From Nitrospira sp. (lineage in GTDB: Bacteria > Nitrospirota > Nitrospiria > Nitrospirales > Nitrospiraceae), in assembly GCA_018242665.1 (NCBI GenBank), contig JAFEBL010000011.1, positions 1-64,000 on the forward strand: 64,000 nt of DNA. Direction: 5' to 3'. Under the pieces are notes generated by a model, which saw only the letters and a list, made by a program, of their open reading frames with translations, was not told where the DNA came from and did not search any database. Positions 55,189-64,000 of the stretch are shown here, one piece after another; positions within the stretch are counted from its first letter, which is position 1; each line of letters begins with the position of its first letter. The position numbers and the translations under genes are program-made.

Positions 55189-55737
55189 TTATGGGCGATC
55201 CCATTGCCACTCCGGCGGGGCACCGGCCCACCAGTCGGTCGGCCTCGCCTGTCGCCAGGCGGTCTGCTCCTGCCACAACCGCGTCACAAGCGCGTGGTCC
55301 AACCGGTTCGCCATGGCGGCGGACACATCCGCCTGGCGTTGCACCGCCTGCTGAATCATTTCTTTGGCAATCCGCGCCAACACATCCGGCGGATCCAGGA
55401 GGTCTTCGGTTCGCGCGGCAACCAGATTCAGATAGAGTTGTTCAACACGTACCCATTGATCGGTGCCAGCCAGGTGCTCAAGATATCCATCGAGCGCATG
55501 GTACACGTACGTCAGAAACGTGTAGCTGCGCGCTGACGGGAATTCCCGCACCTCGGCCTGGCAAGCCTCCAAGGCCTGACGATAGTCCCCCGCCAGCATG
55601 AACACTGCCGCCCGTTGCAGATGCGTGCGAGGCTCTGCCGCCTGAGATTCCTGAAGGACCGTCGATGACGCCAAGAGCGAACAGAACAACGCCGCCGCGA
55701 GAAGACCGACCCTTGCCCTCAGCATCAGCAGGTTCAC
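55189..55737 (-). CDS. Secreted TPR-like protein of unknown function
   Basis: The protein has 182 residues from GTG at 55737, which has AGAGGTG upstream; an ATG at 55725 is an alternative. A signal peptide (LRARVGLLAAALFCSLLASS) precedes a helical part: RAAVFMLAGDYRQALEACQAEVREFP, like one or two TPRs, then YTFLTYVYHALDGYLEHL and a long helix. The C-terminus is Trp-rich (WWAGAPPEWQW). The gene lies 55 bp after lptD on the same strand, so it may be co-transcribed and have an envelope role. Function is unknown. Confidence 0.65.
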   Translation of the reverse strand: MNLLMLRARVGLLAAALFCSLLASSTVLQESQAAEPRTHLQRAAVFMLAGDYRQALEACQAEVREFPSARSYTFLTYVYHALDGYLEHLAGTDQWVRVEQLYLNLVAARTEDLLDPPDVLARIAKEMIQQAVQRQADVSAAMANRLDHALVTRLWQEQTAWRQARPTDWWAGAPPEWQWDRP

Positions 55738-55792
55738 GCGCACCTCTTCGCCGGTGATCCGTTTGCATCCTGCCGCAGCGACGGCATTCACA

Positions 55793-58276
55793 CTAATATC
55801 GCCCCATCGGCATCGACTGGACCGGCAAGGGATTCGGCACGCGGCCATAGGGCCCTCCCGGAGCCGCCCAGGGTAAACCTCGATCTCCCACCAGCAACGG
55901 TCCCAAGATGGTCTTGGCGACGATCGTTCCGAAATTCTCCGTCCACCCGATCCCGGTCATGCTGAACATGAAGGAATAACTCTGCCGATCCGGGAACTGC
56001 AGGTAATACAGACCGAGCGACCAGCACTTACAGGGATTCTGGTACAAGGCCACCACGTCATATTCCGGGCTGCGCCCGTTTTTGACATCGTAATAACCCT
56101 TCGCGCCGATCGTCCACCCCCACGGCGTCCTGAATCCGCCGCCGATCGTCGCGAATTGAATTTCCTTGGTCGGCGCATATACTTCGTTGAACGAAATCGG
56201 GTTCCAAATATCCCCACGCCGGACGCGATTCCCGTCGTGGCTGAACCGCTGCCCGACTTCGAAATACCAGTAGTTCGATTGTTGAATCCGCAGATCGGTG
56301 TTCCACTGGCTGAACGTCCCGCGATAGGGGTCCACAAACGCATCGACCGAGAGATACGAATTCATCGGCGGCAGAATCTGACCCGCCGTAATATTCCTTC
56401 CCAGGGCTTCGGTTTGTCCCGGCGGACGCAGGAACTCCGGTGCGGTATTGCCGATCACCGCCCGCAGCCACACGTCGGACATCTTACGCCCCTGCACATC
56501 CACCGTGGCCGGCTGGAGCGGCTGCGTCAACGAACCCAGAAACGGCAAGACGCCGGGCGTAAATTCGCGCGCCCGCGTCTGCACCGCCCCCACGTGGTAG
56601 CTCTGCGCCACCGTCAAATCCAGCCAATTAAAACTCTGCCCGTTCACCTTTTGTTCAAGGAACTTGGTGCGGAGCGAATAGGTCAGCAGGTTTTTCTTCG
56701 GGATATCGTCGATCTGGTCAATCTGCGCAATTTGGGTCTGGTCACTCCCCGGGACATATTCATACATCACGCTGGGCTCAATCGTGTGCAGGAAACTCGT
56801 ACCTTCTGCGCCGGTGAACCGGCGGCTCAATTTGGACGACGCATCCATGGCGGCCCAAAACGTTTCACGATGCAGCGGGCTGGCCTCCTGGATTCCGCGC
56901 GTATAATAGACCTCCTTGAACTTGAAATGGGGGATCAGGCCGACCACATGCCCGATGTCCATGACGTCCGTGGTGAGCCCCGGCATGAGATCCATGCGAT
57001 TCACCGCGAACCCCTGCTCACGATAAAAATTCACAAAGTTAGTATCGAGGTTCAGGAGAAACGGCAGACCGAACGGCGACGTATTCGGCAACACATAGCC
57101 GACTTCCGGAAGGCGCTGGAAGGTGTCGGGTCCGCCGGAGTTCAACGGCTGCAGATACTGGCCTAAAAAGTAGGCGCTCCCATATGGGAGCCGCTGTGTA
57201 GCGAGCAACGTAGATTCACCGCTGGGGGACGCCCGCTGCGCGCCTGAATTGCTCAGTTGTTGCAGATACTGCCGGTCCGACACGAAGGAAGCCTGCCCGC
57301 GCACCAGCAACGTTTCCGTCACCTGTTGCACATGCTGCCCGCTGATTAATCCGCGCAACCGCCGCTCATCCGAGCTGACCTGCTCCACCCCCGACACGTT
57401 CGGCAATTGGGTTTGCTGCAGAAAGCTCGCAAACCATTGGCCGCTAGACCGCCGGTCAAGATAGTAGCGATACGTGAAATCGCTGCCGTACCCGAGCTTG
57501 TTGTAGTACGACGGCGCGATGGTCAAATCTTGGCTGGGGTTGATCGCCCAGAAATAGCCCTGCTGATAATGCAGACCAAACCGGTTGTCATAGCCCGGCG
57601 TCGGAATTAAAAACCCGCTGTGCCGGTTACTCAACGGGTAGGTCAACGTCGGCACGGGAATGATCGGGGTGTCCTGCACGCACAGCCAGGCTCGTTTCAT
57701 GCCGATACTTTCCCCGGTATTCACATCGAGATCGTCGAACTGGAATCGCCAAGCCGGCTTCTCCCCATCCTTGGCATCGCAATTGGTAAAGGTTCCGTCC
57801 TTGATGCGGTAGTGATCTTCGGAAAGGCGCCTGATGCTGCGCCCCGTGAAAAACGAATTGCTCGGACGGACATACATCGAGCCGTTCGCCACCACGCCGG
57901 CTTCCGTATTGACGTTCAATTCTAAGCGCTCAGACTTCAGATCGGAGCTCGGATCACGAAAATGCACGTGCCCGGTCGCCACCAATGTGCCCGGCAGTGA
58001 ATTGACTGTCACATGGTCAGCGGTCAGACGCAGCGCCCCCTGCGTCACCACCACGGACCCATCAGCCTCGTAGACTTCCTGCTCTTGAAGATGATCGATA
58101 CGCTCAGCGTGAATGGTAAGGGGCTGATTCGCAGCTGACGGTGTGGTCACCGTCGATTGCGCCCAGGCGGAACCAAACAAGAAGACGGCGAAGAACAGCA
58201 GGGCGAGCATCAACCCTACCGCAGAGCAACCGGTCGGAGAGCAGGGCCTGGAGGCGGGGTAACGGTCTGGCCCCAT
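55793..58276 (-). CDS. lptD: LPS-assembly outer membrane protein LptD
   Basis: The protein has 827 residues from ATG at 58276, two bases after the folC stop; a GTG at 58285 is an alternative. The signal peptide ends at about SAWAQS. The OstA/LptA-like beta-taco domain (about 50-180) has IHAERIDHLQEQEVYEADGSVVV (shown in part) and GTLVATGHVHF. The rest is a 26-strand beta barrel with repeated aromatic alternations, such as HYQQGYFWAINPSQDLTIAP. It inserts lipopolysaccharide into the outer leaflet with LptE. Its presence indicates a diderm with LPS. Confidence 0.9.
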   Translation of the reverse strand: MGPDRYPASRPCSPTGCSAVGLMLALLFFAVFLFGSAWAQSTVTTPSAANQPLTIHAERIDHLQEQEVYEADGSVVVTQGALRLTADHVTVNSLPGTLVATGHVHFRDPSSDLKSERLELNVNTEAGVVANGSMYVRPSNSFFTGRSIRRLSEDHYRIKDGTFTNCDAKDGEKPAWRFQFDDLDVNTGESIGMKRAWLCVQDTPIIPVPTLTYPLSNRHSGFLIPTPGYDNRFGLHYQQGYFWAINPSQDLTIAPSYYNKLGYGSDFTYRYYLDRRSSGQWFASFLQQTQLPNVSGVEQVSSDERRLRGLISGQHVQQVTETLLVRGQASFVSDRQYLQQLSNSGAQRASPSGESTLLATQRLPYGSAYFLGQYLQPLNSGGPDTFQRLPEVGYVLPNTSPFGLPFLLNLDTNFVNFYREQGFAVNRMDLMPGLTTDVMDIGHVVGLIPHFKFKEVYYTRGIQEASPLHRETFWAAMDASSKLSRRFTGAEGTSFLHTIEPSVMYEYVPGSDQTQIAQIDQIDDIPKKNLLTYSLRTKFLEQKVNGQSFNWLDLTVAQSYHVGAVQTRAREFTPGVLPFLGSLTQPLQPATVDVQGRKMSDVWLRAVIGNTAPEFLRPPGQTEALGRNITAGQILPPMNSYLSVDAFVDPYRGTFSQWNTDLRIQQSNYWYFEVGQRFSHDGNRVRRGDIWNPISFNEVYAPTKEIQFATIGGGFRTPWGWTIGAKGYYDVKNGRSPEYDVVALYQNPCKCWSLGLYYLQFPDRQSYSFMFSMTGIGWTENFGTIVAKTILGPLLVGDRGLPWAAPGGPYGRVPNPLPVQSMPMGRY

Positions 58277-58277
58277 C

Positions 58278-59582
58278 TCAACCACGAACAGGTGAGAGGG
58301 AACACCCTCGAAAAAGGGCCTTGATCTCGCCGACCAGCATCAAGGAGCCCGTGACACAAATCAAATCGGACGCCGCGGCCGAGCGTGTGGCCATAGCCAT
58401 GGCATCCGCGGGCGTCGGCGCCACGCGTGCCGCAGGAGCCGCCCCCGTGAGTAACGCGTGGAGTTCTGAACCGGAGGACGCGCGCGGGAGATCGGCCTGT
58501 GTGAGAATCAGCTCATCAACAATCGGCAACAGCGGAGCCAGAAATTCCCGCGGATGTTTGTCGCGCATCATTCCCACAATGAGCGTGATACGGCCGGCCG
58601 GCCTGGTGCGGCGCCATTCGGCCAGATATTCGGCCAGCACCGTCGCCGCGGCGGGATTGTGTGCTCCGTCGACCATCACTGTCGGCGCCTGACCAATCAC
58701 ATCCAACCGGCCTTCCCACGCGACCTGCCGCAGGCCAGCTCGTATTGCCGGCTCAGATACCGCCACCCCCTTTTCCTGAGCGAGTTCGATCAGAGCCAGA
58801 GAGCAGGCCAGGTTGTCGAGTTGAAACCGTCCTTGCAACGGGCACTCCAGGTGAGCATAGCGGTGGAGTAGGCCCTCATACGCGCAATCCGCGGTTGATT
58901 CTCCGATCCAGCGAAAATCTCGGTCAAGGCCATAAACCGGCGCAGCCTCCGCCGAGGCACGCTCCTCCATGACCCGCATCGCCGCTGCTTCCATCCGACC
59001 CAGCACCACCGGCACTCCCGGCTTGATGATGCCGGCCTTTTCAAACGCGATCGCCTCAATGGTCGAACCCAGGTAGGCCTCATGATCAAGCCCGATGCTG
59101 ATAATGGCCGAAGCCAGGGGCTCCACAACGTTGGTGGCGTCGAATCGCCCTCCCAAGCCCACTTCGAGCACAGCAATATCGACCTGACATTCGGCAAAAT
59201 ACTGGAACGCGAGCGCCGTCGTAAATTCGAAAAAGGTCGGCGCCAGATCTGGCGCCGCCGCCGCGCGCAAGCTTTCCACCAACTCGCTCACACGCGTTTC
59301 CGGAATCATGTCCCCGTCGACACGAATGCGCTCGCGAAAATCGATCAGATGCGGCGAGGTATAGAGCCCGACCCGATGGCCGGCAGCCTTCAGCATCGAG
59401 GCCGTCATGGCCGCCGTCGAGCCCTTTCCATTGGTGCCGCCGATGTGCAACACAGGATAGCGACGATGGGGATCGCCGACACGGGCAAGCAGCGTACGGA
59501 TCGTCTCCAGCCCCAGCTTGATGCCGTGCTGTTGCAGGCTATAGAGGAACTGCACTGTGGCAGGATACGTCATCGTGGGCAT
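58278..59582 (-). CDS. folC: Folylpolyglutamate synthase / dihydrofolate synthase
   Basis: The protein has 434 residues. It adds Glu to folate, and often makes dihydrofolate. The ATP-binding motif is HIGGTNGKGSTAAM near residue 45, and the YTSPHLIDFRERIRVDG and LEVGLGGRFDATNVV segments are typical. The C-terminal ligase domain contains VMVDGAHNPAAATVLAEYL. The start is ATG at 59582; an ATG at 59573 is also possible. It overlaps no gene upstream but is coupled to lptD downstream (TGA then ATG two bases later). Confidence 0.95.
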   Translation of the reverse strand: MPTMTYPATVQFLYSLQQHGIKLGLETIRTLLARVGDPHRRYPVLHIGGTNGKGSTAAMTASMLKAAGHRVGLYTSPHLIDFRERIRVDGDMIPETRVSELVESLRAAAAPDLAPTFFEFTTALAFQYFAECQVDIAVLEVGLGGRFDATNVVEPLASAIISIGLDHEAYLGSTIEAIAFEKAGIIKPGVPVVLGRMEAAAMRVMEERASAEAAPVYGLDRDFRWIGESTADCAYEGLLHRYAHLECPLQGRFQLDNLACSLALIELAQEKGVAVSEPAIRAGLRQVAWEGRLDVIGQAPTVMVDGAHNPAAATVLAEYLAEWRRTRPAGRITLIVGMMRDKHPREFLAPLLPIVDELILTQADLPRASSGSELHALLTGAAPAARVAPTPADAMAMATRSAAASDLICVTGSLMLVGEIKALFRGCSLSPVRG

Positions 59583-59636
59583 ACGAAATACTTACCTATG
59601 CAATATGACCGGTCCTGTGGCAGGTTCGAATACCAG

Positions 59637-59826
59637 CCGGACGCGTACAACGTTCGGCGAGCAAGGCCGCAGCAAGCGAAGAGGCGAATCGTACTGTAGC
59701 CGTACGGTGAGCCTCTGAGGTTCACGACGCGCGGAATAACGCGCGTCACGCTTGTGAACGCCGCCGAGCCGGTGAGGCGGCCGTGCCTCGCGAGAACGCC
59801 GCTGGCCGGACTTTGTGCGCGTCCGG
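59637..59826. repeat. Nested palindromic intergenic element, copy B (190 bp)
   Basis: Outer arms pair imperfectly: CCGGACGCGTACAA... at the left with ...TTGTGCGCGTCCGG at the right. The core repeats that of copy A (GCAAGGCCGCAGCAAGCGA, then GAGGC...CGTAC...GTACG...GCCTC, and CGCGAGAACGCCG). An extra segment has its own hairpin: GACGCGCG, loop GAATAA, CGCGCGTC (59726-59747), within GTTCAC/GTGAAC. The element ends exactly at the accD stop. The arms differ from copy A yet pair within the copy. Confidence 0.75.
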
Positions 59827-60663
59827 TTAGAAATGGCCGACCAGCGTACTGACCGCTTCCTTCAGCTGCTTGCGTTCAACAATCATGTCGATCATGCCGT
59901 GATCGAGCAAGAATTCAGCCCGCTGAAACTGATCCGGCAATTGCTGCTTGATCGTTTGTTCGATCACCCGCGGTCCGGCAAATCCGATCAACGCTTTGGG
60001 CTCGGCAATGATCACGTCCCCCAGCATGGCAATGCTCGCCGTCACACCGCCGAATGTCGGGTCGGCCAGGATGCAAATGAAGGGAAGCTTTGCTTCACCG
60101 AGCTTCGCCACGGCTGCCGAGGTTTTCGCCATTTGCATGAGCGAGAGAATCCCCTCCTGCATGCGTGCGCCACCTGAAGCCGTCACAAGAATCAACGGCA
60201 TGCGCCCTTCCAGCGCGCGATCGACCGCACGGCAGATTTTTTCGCCGACAACCGAGCCCATGCTCCCGCCCATAAACCCGAAATCAAACACACAGAGCGC
60301 GACCTTGCGCCCGTTGATCGCGCCCTGACCAATAACCATCGCGTCTTTGCGACCGGTCTTTTCCTGCTGCGCCTTGATCCGGTCCTTGTAGGTGCGCGTG
60401 TCTTGAAACTGTAGCGGGTCTTGCGGCTCTAACTCAGGATCCCACTCCTTGAACGTGCCGAGATCGACCAGCAAGTTGATGCGCTCGATCACCGAGATCG
60501 GAAAGTGATAATCGCACTTCGGGCAGACCTTGTTGTTGCGGTCCACCTCTTTGCGGTACACGATCTCCCGGCAGTGATTGCACTTCAGCCACATCCCCTC
60601 CGCGACTTTAGAGCGCTTGGGGGGCTCTGCCTCTTCGGTTTTACCTTTTTTAAACCACGCCAT
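59827..60663 (-). CDS. accD: Acetyl-CoA carboxylase, carboxyltransferase beta subunit
   Basis: The protein has 278 residues from ATG at 60663; a GTG at 60672 would add three. It transfers CO2 from biotin to acetyl-CoA for fatty acid synthesis. The N-terminal Zn finger has Cys pairs in CNHCREIV and CPKCDYHF. The crotonase-like core contains [20 protein letters not shown] and [18 protein letters not shown]. The length is normal. The stop abuts palindromic element B. It starts nine bases after the upstream MBL gene, so the two are an operon. Confidence 0.95.
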   Translation of the reverse strand: MAWFKKGKTEEAEPPKRSKVAEGMWLKCNHCREIVYRKEVDRNNKVCPKCDYHFPISVIERINLLVDLGTFKEWDPELEPQDPLQFQDTRTYKDRIKAQQEKTGRKDAMVIGQGAINGRKVALCVFDFGFMGGSMGSVVGEKICRAVDRALEGRMPLILVTASGGARMQEGILSLMQMAKTSAAVAKLGEAKLPFICILADPTFGGVTASIAMLGDVIIAEPKALIGFAGPRVIEQTIKQQLPDQFQRAEFLLDHGMIDMIVERKQLKEAVSTLVGHF

Positions 60664-60672
60664 CCTGCTCAC

Positions 60673-61461
60673 CTATAGTACAAGGGTTTGGCCCTCTTCA
60701 AGCGCGGTCAACTGCCGAATGCCCAGTTGCCCGAGTTCCTGTCGAATCCGCTCGCGAAATCGCGGTTTGAGATGATAGGCGAAGACGGGCAATGCGGGTC
60801 GCGCCATTTTGGCGAATTCCTCCGCTAGCATGTCCGGCGTCAGATGCTTGGCCACTCTCGCCAATTCACTCATCTCGTTGGGAAACGAACTTTCAATAAA
60901 CGCAGCCGTCAAGCCGGACACCCCTTTCGCCACCTGCCAGAGTTCCTCGGTGTGATAGGTATCACCGCTATAGAGCACCGTCCGATCTCCTTCTCGCAGA
61001 AGAAACCCGACGGTCGGTACCACGTGATTCACTCGAATGGGGGTCACACCCACTCCGCACAACTCGGTCTCCCGCCCGGGGCGGAGTTCGCAGGGCACGA
61101 AGACCGGCTTGGCGGGATCGGGCAATCGGAAGAAATCGGGATAGACTGCTCCGTTGAAAATATGCCGACGCAAGCCATCGAGCACTTCAGGAATCGCCGC
61201 GATGACCACCGGCTCGTCAATCTCGCCGACCAGATTGTCCGCCAGCGTCGGCAACTCGCGAATATGATCAAAATGCAGGTGCGTCAGCAGGACCACCCGA
61301 ATCCGCCGCTGCTCATCGAGAAACAACCGGGAACCGACCGTGCCGGCATCCACGACCAACCGATCATTGAGCAGAAAACCGCAGGTGCCGCACTGCACCG
61401 GACCGTTGTCACCCTGGACCAGTTGCCCGGACCCGTGACAGCCCAGCACCCGAAGATTCAT
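60673..61461 (-). CDS. MBL-fold metallo-hydrolase, cyclic-nucleotide phosphodiesterase-like
   Basis: The protein has 262 residues from ATG at 61461, which matches the domain start MNLRVLGCHGSGQ; an ATG-less longer frame reaches 61485. The metal motif HxHxDH is LLTHLHFDHIREL. Further ligands lie in VNHVVPTVG, LYSGDTYHTEE and AFIESSFPNEM. The layout resembles cAMP class-II phosphodiesterase or RNase Z-type MBL proteins, which hydrolyse phosphodiesters. The substrate is unknown. A Cys pair (VQCGTCGF) near residue 30 is unusual for this class. Confidence 0.82.
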   Translation of the reverse strand: MNLRVLGCHGSGQLVQGDNGPVQCGTCGFLLNDRLVVDAGTVGSRLFLDEQRRIRVVLLTHLHFDHIRELPTLADNLVGEIDEPVVIAAIPEVLDGLRRHIFNGAVYPDFFRLPDPAKPVFVPCELRPGRETELCGVGVTPIRVNHVVPTVGFLLREGDRTVLYSGDTYHTEELWQVAKGVSGLTAAFIESSFPNEMSELARVAKHLTPDMLAEEFAKMARPALPVFAYHLKPRFRERIRQELGQLGIRQLTALEEGQTLVL

Positions 61462-61671
61462 GGCCGTGGCCTTCCGGCTCGGCACCGGGATTCCGGCGAG
61501 ACCTCAACTCCTAATGGATGCATGCTCCGCACTGCGCGGCAGAATACCATACCTCAGACAAAGGCGCACACAGATTTGCAGGCCGTGGAAGGAGCCGGTG
61601 CATCCCGCCGGGAGAGTTGGCAGACACTCGCGTCCGAATGCTGTGAGGAAATGGAAGACTATCGGTCCACG

Positions 61672-62379
61672 CTACGACCAGCCGCTGCCCAGGCCGATCC
61701 GCACCATCATCAAGAGGCCCAATCCGATGCTAGCCACGCAGGCGAGTCCTTGCACCATCCAATAGGCTCGAGGTCCGGCGGTCACGGAATATATCACCGG
61801 CACACTCAAGATCGCGCCGACCGCCACCATCCCCAAAATCGAGCCGATCCCGAACACCACGATATAGGCAATGCCTTGCCCAATCCCGGTCACCGTCGAG
61901 AGCACGATCAACATCAGCGCGGCAGAGCCGGCCAGTCCATGAGCCATGCCGATCAACAGGGGCCGCAGCGACCCCTGGTACCAATGTCCATGCGCATGAT
62001 CCGCCTGCACATGGTGACTGTGCAAATGCACATGCGCGCGGCCGCCATGCTCATGGACATGGAGGTGCCAGCGCTCGATGTAAATACGGCGCGCCAGCGA
62101 CAGACCGAGCACGACCAGCATCACGCCGACCGCAAACTCAAATAGGCTGGCGACCGATTCGGGGATCGTGAGGTTGAGCGCCAGCAACGCCGTCCCCACG
62201 CCGAGCAGCATCAGGGTATGCCCCAGCCCCCAAAACAATCCGATGGCCGTTGAGGCCTGAACCGTGGGGCGTTCAGCGAGCACGGTCGAGAGCGCGGCCA
62301 GATGATCCGCATCCAGGGCATGGCGAAGCCCTAGCACGAATCCTAGGCTCAAGATAGTCAAGGTCTGCGAATCAAACAT
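61672..62379 (-). CDS. Nickel/cobalt transporter-like membrane protein (NiCoT/UreH-like)
   Basis: The protein has 235 residues with about six hydrophobic segments. The metal signature is LGLRHALDADHLAA at about 17-30 (H-x4-DH), followed by GLFWGLGHTLMLLGVG (shown in part), both typical of NiCoT/RcnA/UreH proteins. A cytoplasmic His-rich loop (HVHEHGGRAHVHLHSHHVQ region, about 105-132) probably binds metal. It may import or export nickel or cobalt, which urease, hydrogenase or cobalamin enzymes would need. None of those is in this window, so direction and purpose are inferred. The 210-bp gap before it holds no gene. Confidence 0.83.
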   Translation of the reverse strand: MFDSQTLTILSLGFVLGLRHALDADHLAALSTVLAERPTVQASTAIGLFWGLGHTLMLLGVGTALLALNLTIPESVASLFEFAVGVMLVVLGLSLARRIYIERWHLHVHEHGGRAHVHLHSHHVQADHAHGHWYQGSLRPLLIGMAHGLAGSAALMLIVLSTVTGIGQGIAYIVVFGIGSILGMVAVGAILSVPVIYSVTAGPRAYWMVQGLACVASIGLGLLMMVRIGLGSGWS

Positions 62380-62436
62380 GTGCGGTTCCGAAAGCGGCGA
62401 GTCGGCCGGACCGGTGTCGGGAGCAGGAACAGGCGA

Positions 62437-63501
62437 TCATCCCCCGCGTGCGTGCATTTCGAGATGGGGATCTTCACGGAGCCGATTGATTTCGATGAGA
62501 CGCTGCTCTCGCAACCCCAAGGCTTCCAGGGCCTTGCGTTCTTCAGCGCCTCGATCCGCCCGCCCTTCCCAGGCGGCAGTGATCAAGGCTTTCAACTCAT
62601 CACGCGTGCGCCCCTGCCGCAACGGCGCGCGGAGATCCAAACCGTCTTTGGCGTATAAGCAGAGATACCACATGCCGTCGGCCGTGAGCCGGCTTCGATC
62701 GCAGGAGCGGCAAAACGGCGTCGTCGTAGAAGGAATGATGCCGAACACGGTGCCGTCCGGTAACAGGAACCGCTCAGCCGGCGCCACACTGTTCTCCACC
62801 ACCGGCGTCACGCCGCCGTAGTGTCCGCCGATGCGATCCAGCATCTCCGCCCGCGACAGCACTTGGCTCATGGACCAATCCGTGGCGCCGCCGACATCCA
62901 TATATTCGATGAACCGCACCTCGCCCCCCACCGACTTGCCGTATTCAATGAGGTCGATGAGTTCGTCATCGTTGTAGCCCTTGATGATGACCGTGTCGAA
63001 TTTCAGGGAAGGAAACCCGGCCTGAATCACCGCCTTGATTCCTTCGAACACTTGATGATGCAGATCCCGCTTGGTCAATGTGCGGAACCGGTCCGCCCGC
63101 AGCGTATCCAAGCTGATCGTGACACGGTTCAACCCGGCAAACGACAGATCAGCGGCCTGATCCGCCATGAGCACGCCGTTGCTAGTCAGTGCGATTTCGG
63201 TGATGCGGCGATTTTCCGACAGCTGCCGGACAAATCGCGGCAGATCGCGTCGCAGCAGCGGCTCGCCGCCCGTCAGCCGAACCTTGTCGACGCCTAGCTC
63301 AGTGAAGATCGCCGTGAGTTCGGCCATCTCCTCAAAGGTCAGAATCGTGTCGCGCGGCAACCAGGCGTAGTCATCCTCGGGCATACAATACTTGCACCGA
63401 AGATTGCAGCGGTCGGTCACCGAGAGGCGCAAGCTGCGAAGCGGACGCCCCAAGCGGTCGTAGATGGAAGGGACTGGTGTATCGAGCGTGTTCTGGTCCA
63501 T
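62437..63501 (-). CDS. moaA: GTP 3',8-cyclase (molybdenum cofactor biosynthesis MoaA)
   Basis: The protein has 354 residues. It is a radical SAM enzyme of the first step of molybdopterin synthesis. The N-terminal 4Fe-4S cluster is bound by C32, C36 and C39 (DRCNLRCKYCMPEDD). The C-terminal cluster lies in FCRSCDRSRLTADGMWYLC (shown in part). The protein ends in a GG-terminated tail (HARGG), as in MoaA, where that end is needed for function. The start is at 63501, with the LRSLRLSVTD segment directly before the cluster. moaE follows upstream in the same orientation. Confidence 0.95.
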   Translation of the reverse strand: MDQNTLDTPVPSIYDRLGRPLRSLRLSVTDRCNLRCKYCMPEDDYAWLPRDTILTFEEMAELTAIFTELGVDKVRLTGGEPLLRRDLPRFVRQLSENRRITEIALTSNGVLMADQAADLSFAGLNRVTISLDTLRADRFRTLTKRDLHHQVFEGIKAVIQAGFPSLKFDTVIIKGYNDDELIDLIEYGKSVGGEVRFIEYMDVGGATDWSMSQVLSRAEMLDRIGGHYGGVTPVVENSVAPAERFLLPDGTVFGIIPSTTTPFCRSCDRSRLTADGMWYLCLYAKDGLDLRAPLRQGRTRDELKALITAAWEGRADRGAEERKALEALGLREQRLIEINRLREDPHLEMHARGG

Positions 63502-63549
63502 CGAAACTCGAAGGCGCGGGCCTCTCCTCTCACGACATGACTGGGAGGG

Positions 63550-63969
63550 CTAGGGATGTTCCTCGACCCACACCTCTCCCTCGGGAGTGTGCTCGAGTTT
63601 CCAAATCGGTGTAATTTGTTTCAGTTCGTCGATGGCCCACTTACAGGCCTGAAAGGCCTCCGCTCGATGCTCGGCGCCGGCAATGATCAGCACGATATTG
63701 TCGCCGATGCCGATCTCCCCGTATCGGTGCAGGATCAGCAGTTCGATCACGCCGAAGTCTTTGAGCGCGCGCTCGCGGATCTCCCGCAGCTTTTTCTGGG
63801 CCATGCCTTCGTAATGTTCGAAGGTGATGCCGTCCACATCCTTGCCCTTGGAACGGTCCCTGGCCGTCCCCAAAAAGATCGCAATGCCGCCGATACGCTT
63901 GGATCGCGCGCGCACGCGACGGAGTTCTTCGTCGATGGAGAAATCCTCTCGCTGCACGCGGACCAACAT
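63550..63969 (-). CDS. moaE: Molybdopterin synthase catalytic subunit (MoaE), possibly 5'-partial
   Basis: The protein has 139 residues from ATG at 63969, a normal MoaE length. It transfers sulfur from MoaD thiocarboxylate to make molybdopterin. Family signatures include VQREDFSIDEEL at the start, FEHYEGMAQKKLREI, LHRYGEIGIGDNIVL and CKWAIDELKQITPIWKLE. The reading frame stays open upstream to the window edge (residues ADQPVTDDEA before the Met). No good ribosome binding site precedes the ATG, so the gene may begin outside the window, for example fused to moaD. Confidence 0.92.
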   Translation of the reverse strand: MLVRVQREDFSIDEELRRVRARSKRIGGIAIFLGTARDRSKGKDVDGITFEHYEGMAQKKLREIRERALKDFGVIELLILHRYGEIGIGDNIVLIIAGAEHRAEAFQACKWAIDELKQITPIWKLEHTPEGEVWVEEHP

Positions 63970-64000
63970 GGCTTCATCGTCGGTAACCGGCTGGTCGGCT

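Noticed and set aside
56156-57166. 336-codon open frame on the plus strand
   Set aside because: It is antisense to lptD and has shadow-type composition.
60844-62145. 433-codon open frame on the plus strand
   Set aside because: It is antisense to the MBL and nickel/cobalt transporter genes and crosses the gap between them. It has no recognisable domain.
1-64000. Search for CRISPR arrays, tRNA, rRNA and transposase genes
   Set aside because: No regular spaced repeats, cloverleaf-like segments or transposase motifs were seen in the gaps. Only the two palindromic elements repeat.

Overview
The window looks like chromosomal DNA of a Gram-negative, GC-rich bacterium (about 60% G+C by eye over most of its length), most probably a member of the Nitrospirota close to Nitrospira. 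This rests on a mix of family content: an outer-membrane LptD, several clustered lipoproteins, pyruvate phosphate dikinase next to separate glyQ/glyS genes, paired DUF507 genes, a CysTWA sulfate importer under an Rrf2 regulator, and many NtrC/PilZ signalling parts. No rRNA, tRNA, CRISPR array, insertion sequence or prophage was recognised.

Layout. 1-2345 is lower in G+C and holds a lipoprotein and a fatty-acid-hydroxylase-family membrane protein. 2346-6244 has a tiny conserved-looking protein, proC divergent from a HEAT-repeat secreted protein, a palindromic repeat element and a PIN-toxin-like pair. 6280-10166 is a four-gene lipoprotein operon (LPP20-like, LpoB-like, COG3014-like, LPP20-like). 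10402-14741 holds a caspase-like/TPR protein lacking the catalytic Cys, divergent from acsA. 14778-28511 is one long minus-strand block: glyQ, glyS, a membrane protein, ppdK, ribD, a hydrolase, a secreted protein, an MFS exporter, a 35-residue membrane peptide, ribE and argS. 28759-33120 is a plus-strand sulfate import operon (Rrf2 regulator, sbp, cysT, cysW, cysA).

33186-44300 is mixed: a lipoprotein, a glycoside-hydrolase-like protein, a YD-repeat protein, fabI, bcp, two DUF507 genes, a cyclophilin-like protein, an RNase H-fold exonuclease, a PP2C phosphatase and a copper-monooxygenase-like secreted protein. 44580-53023 is a signalling cluster: a 1432-residue multidomain protein (receiver, PAS, degenerate kinase core, two PilZ domains, LuxD-like alpha/beta-hydrolase, SAM methyltransferase), a GAF histidine kinase, an NtrC-type regulator and a receiver-HD protein. 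This is my main candidate for an undescribed system. 53029-64000 returns to housekeeping: recN, trxA, lptD, folC, accD, an MBL hydrolase, a nickel/cobalt transporter-like protein, moaA and moaE.

Two copies of a large nested palindromic element (5421-5544 and 59637-59826) share a core, but their outer arms differ between copies and pair within each copy. They form the second notable pattern.
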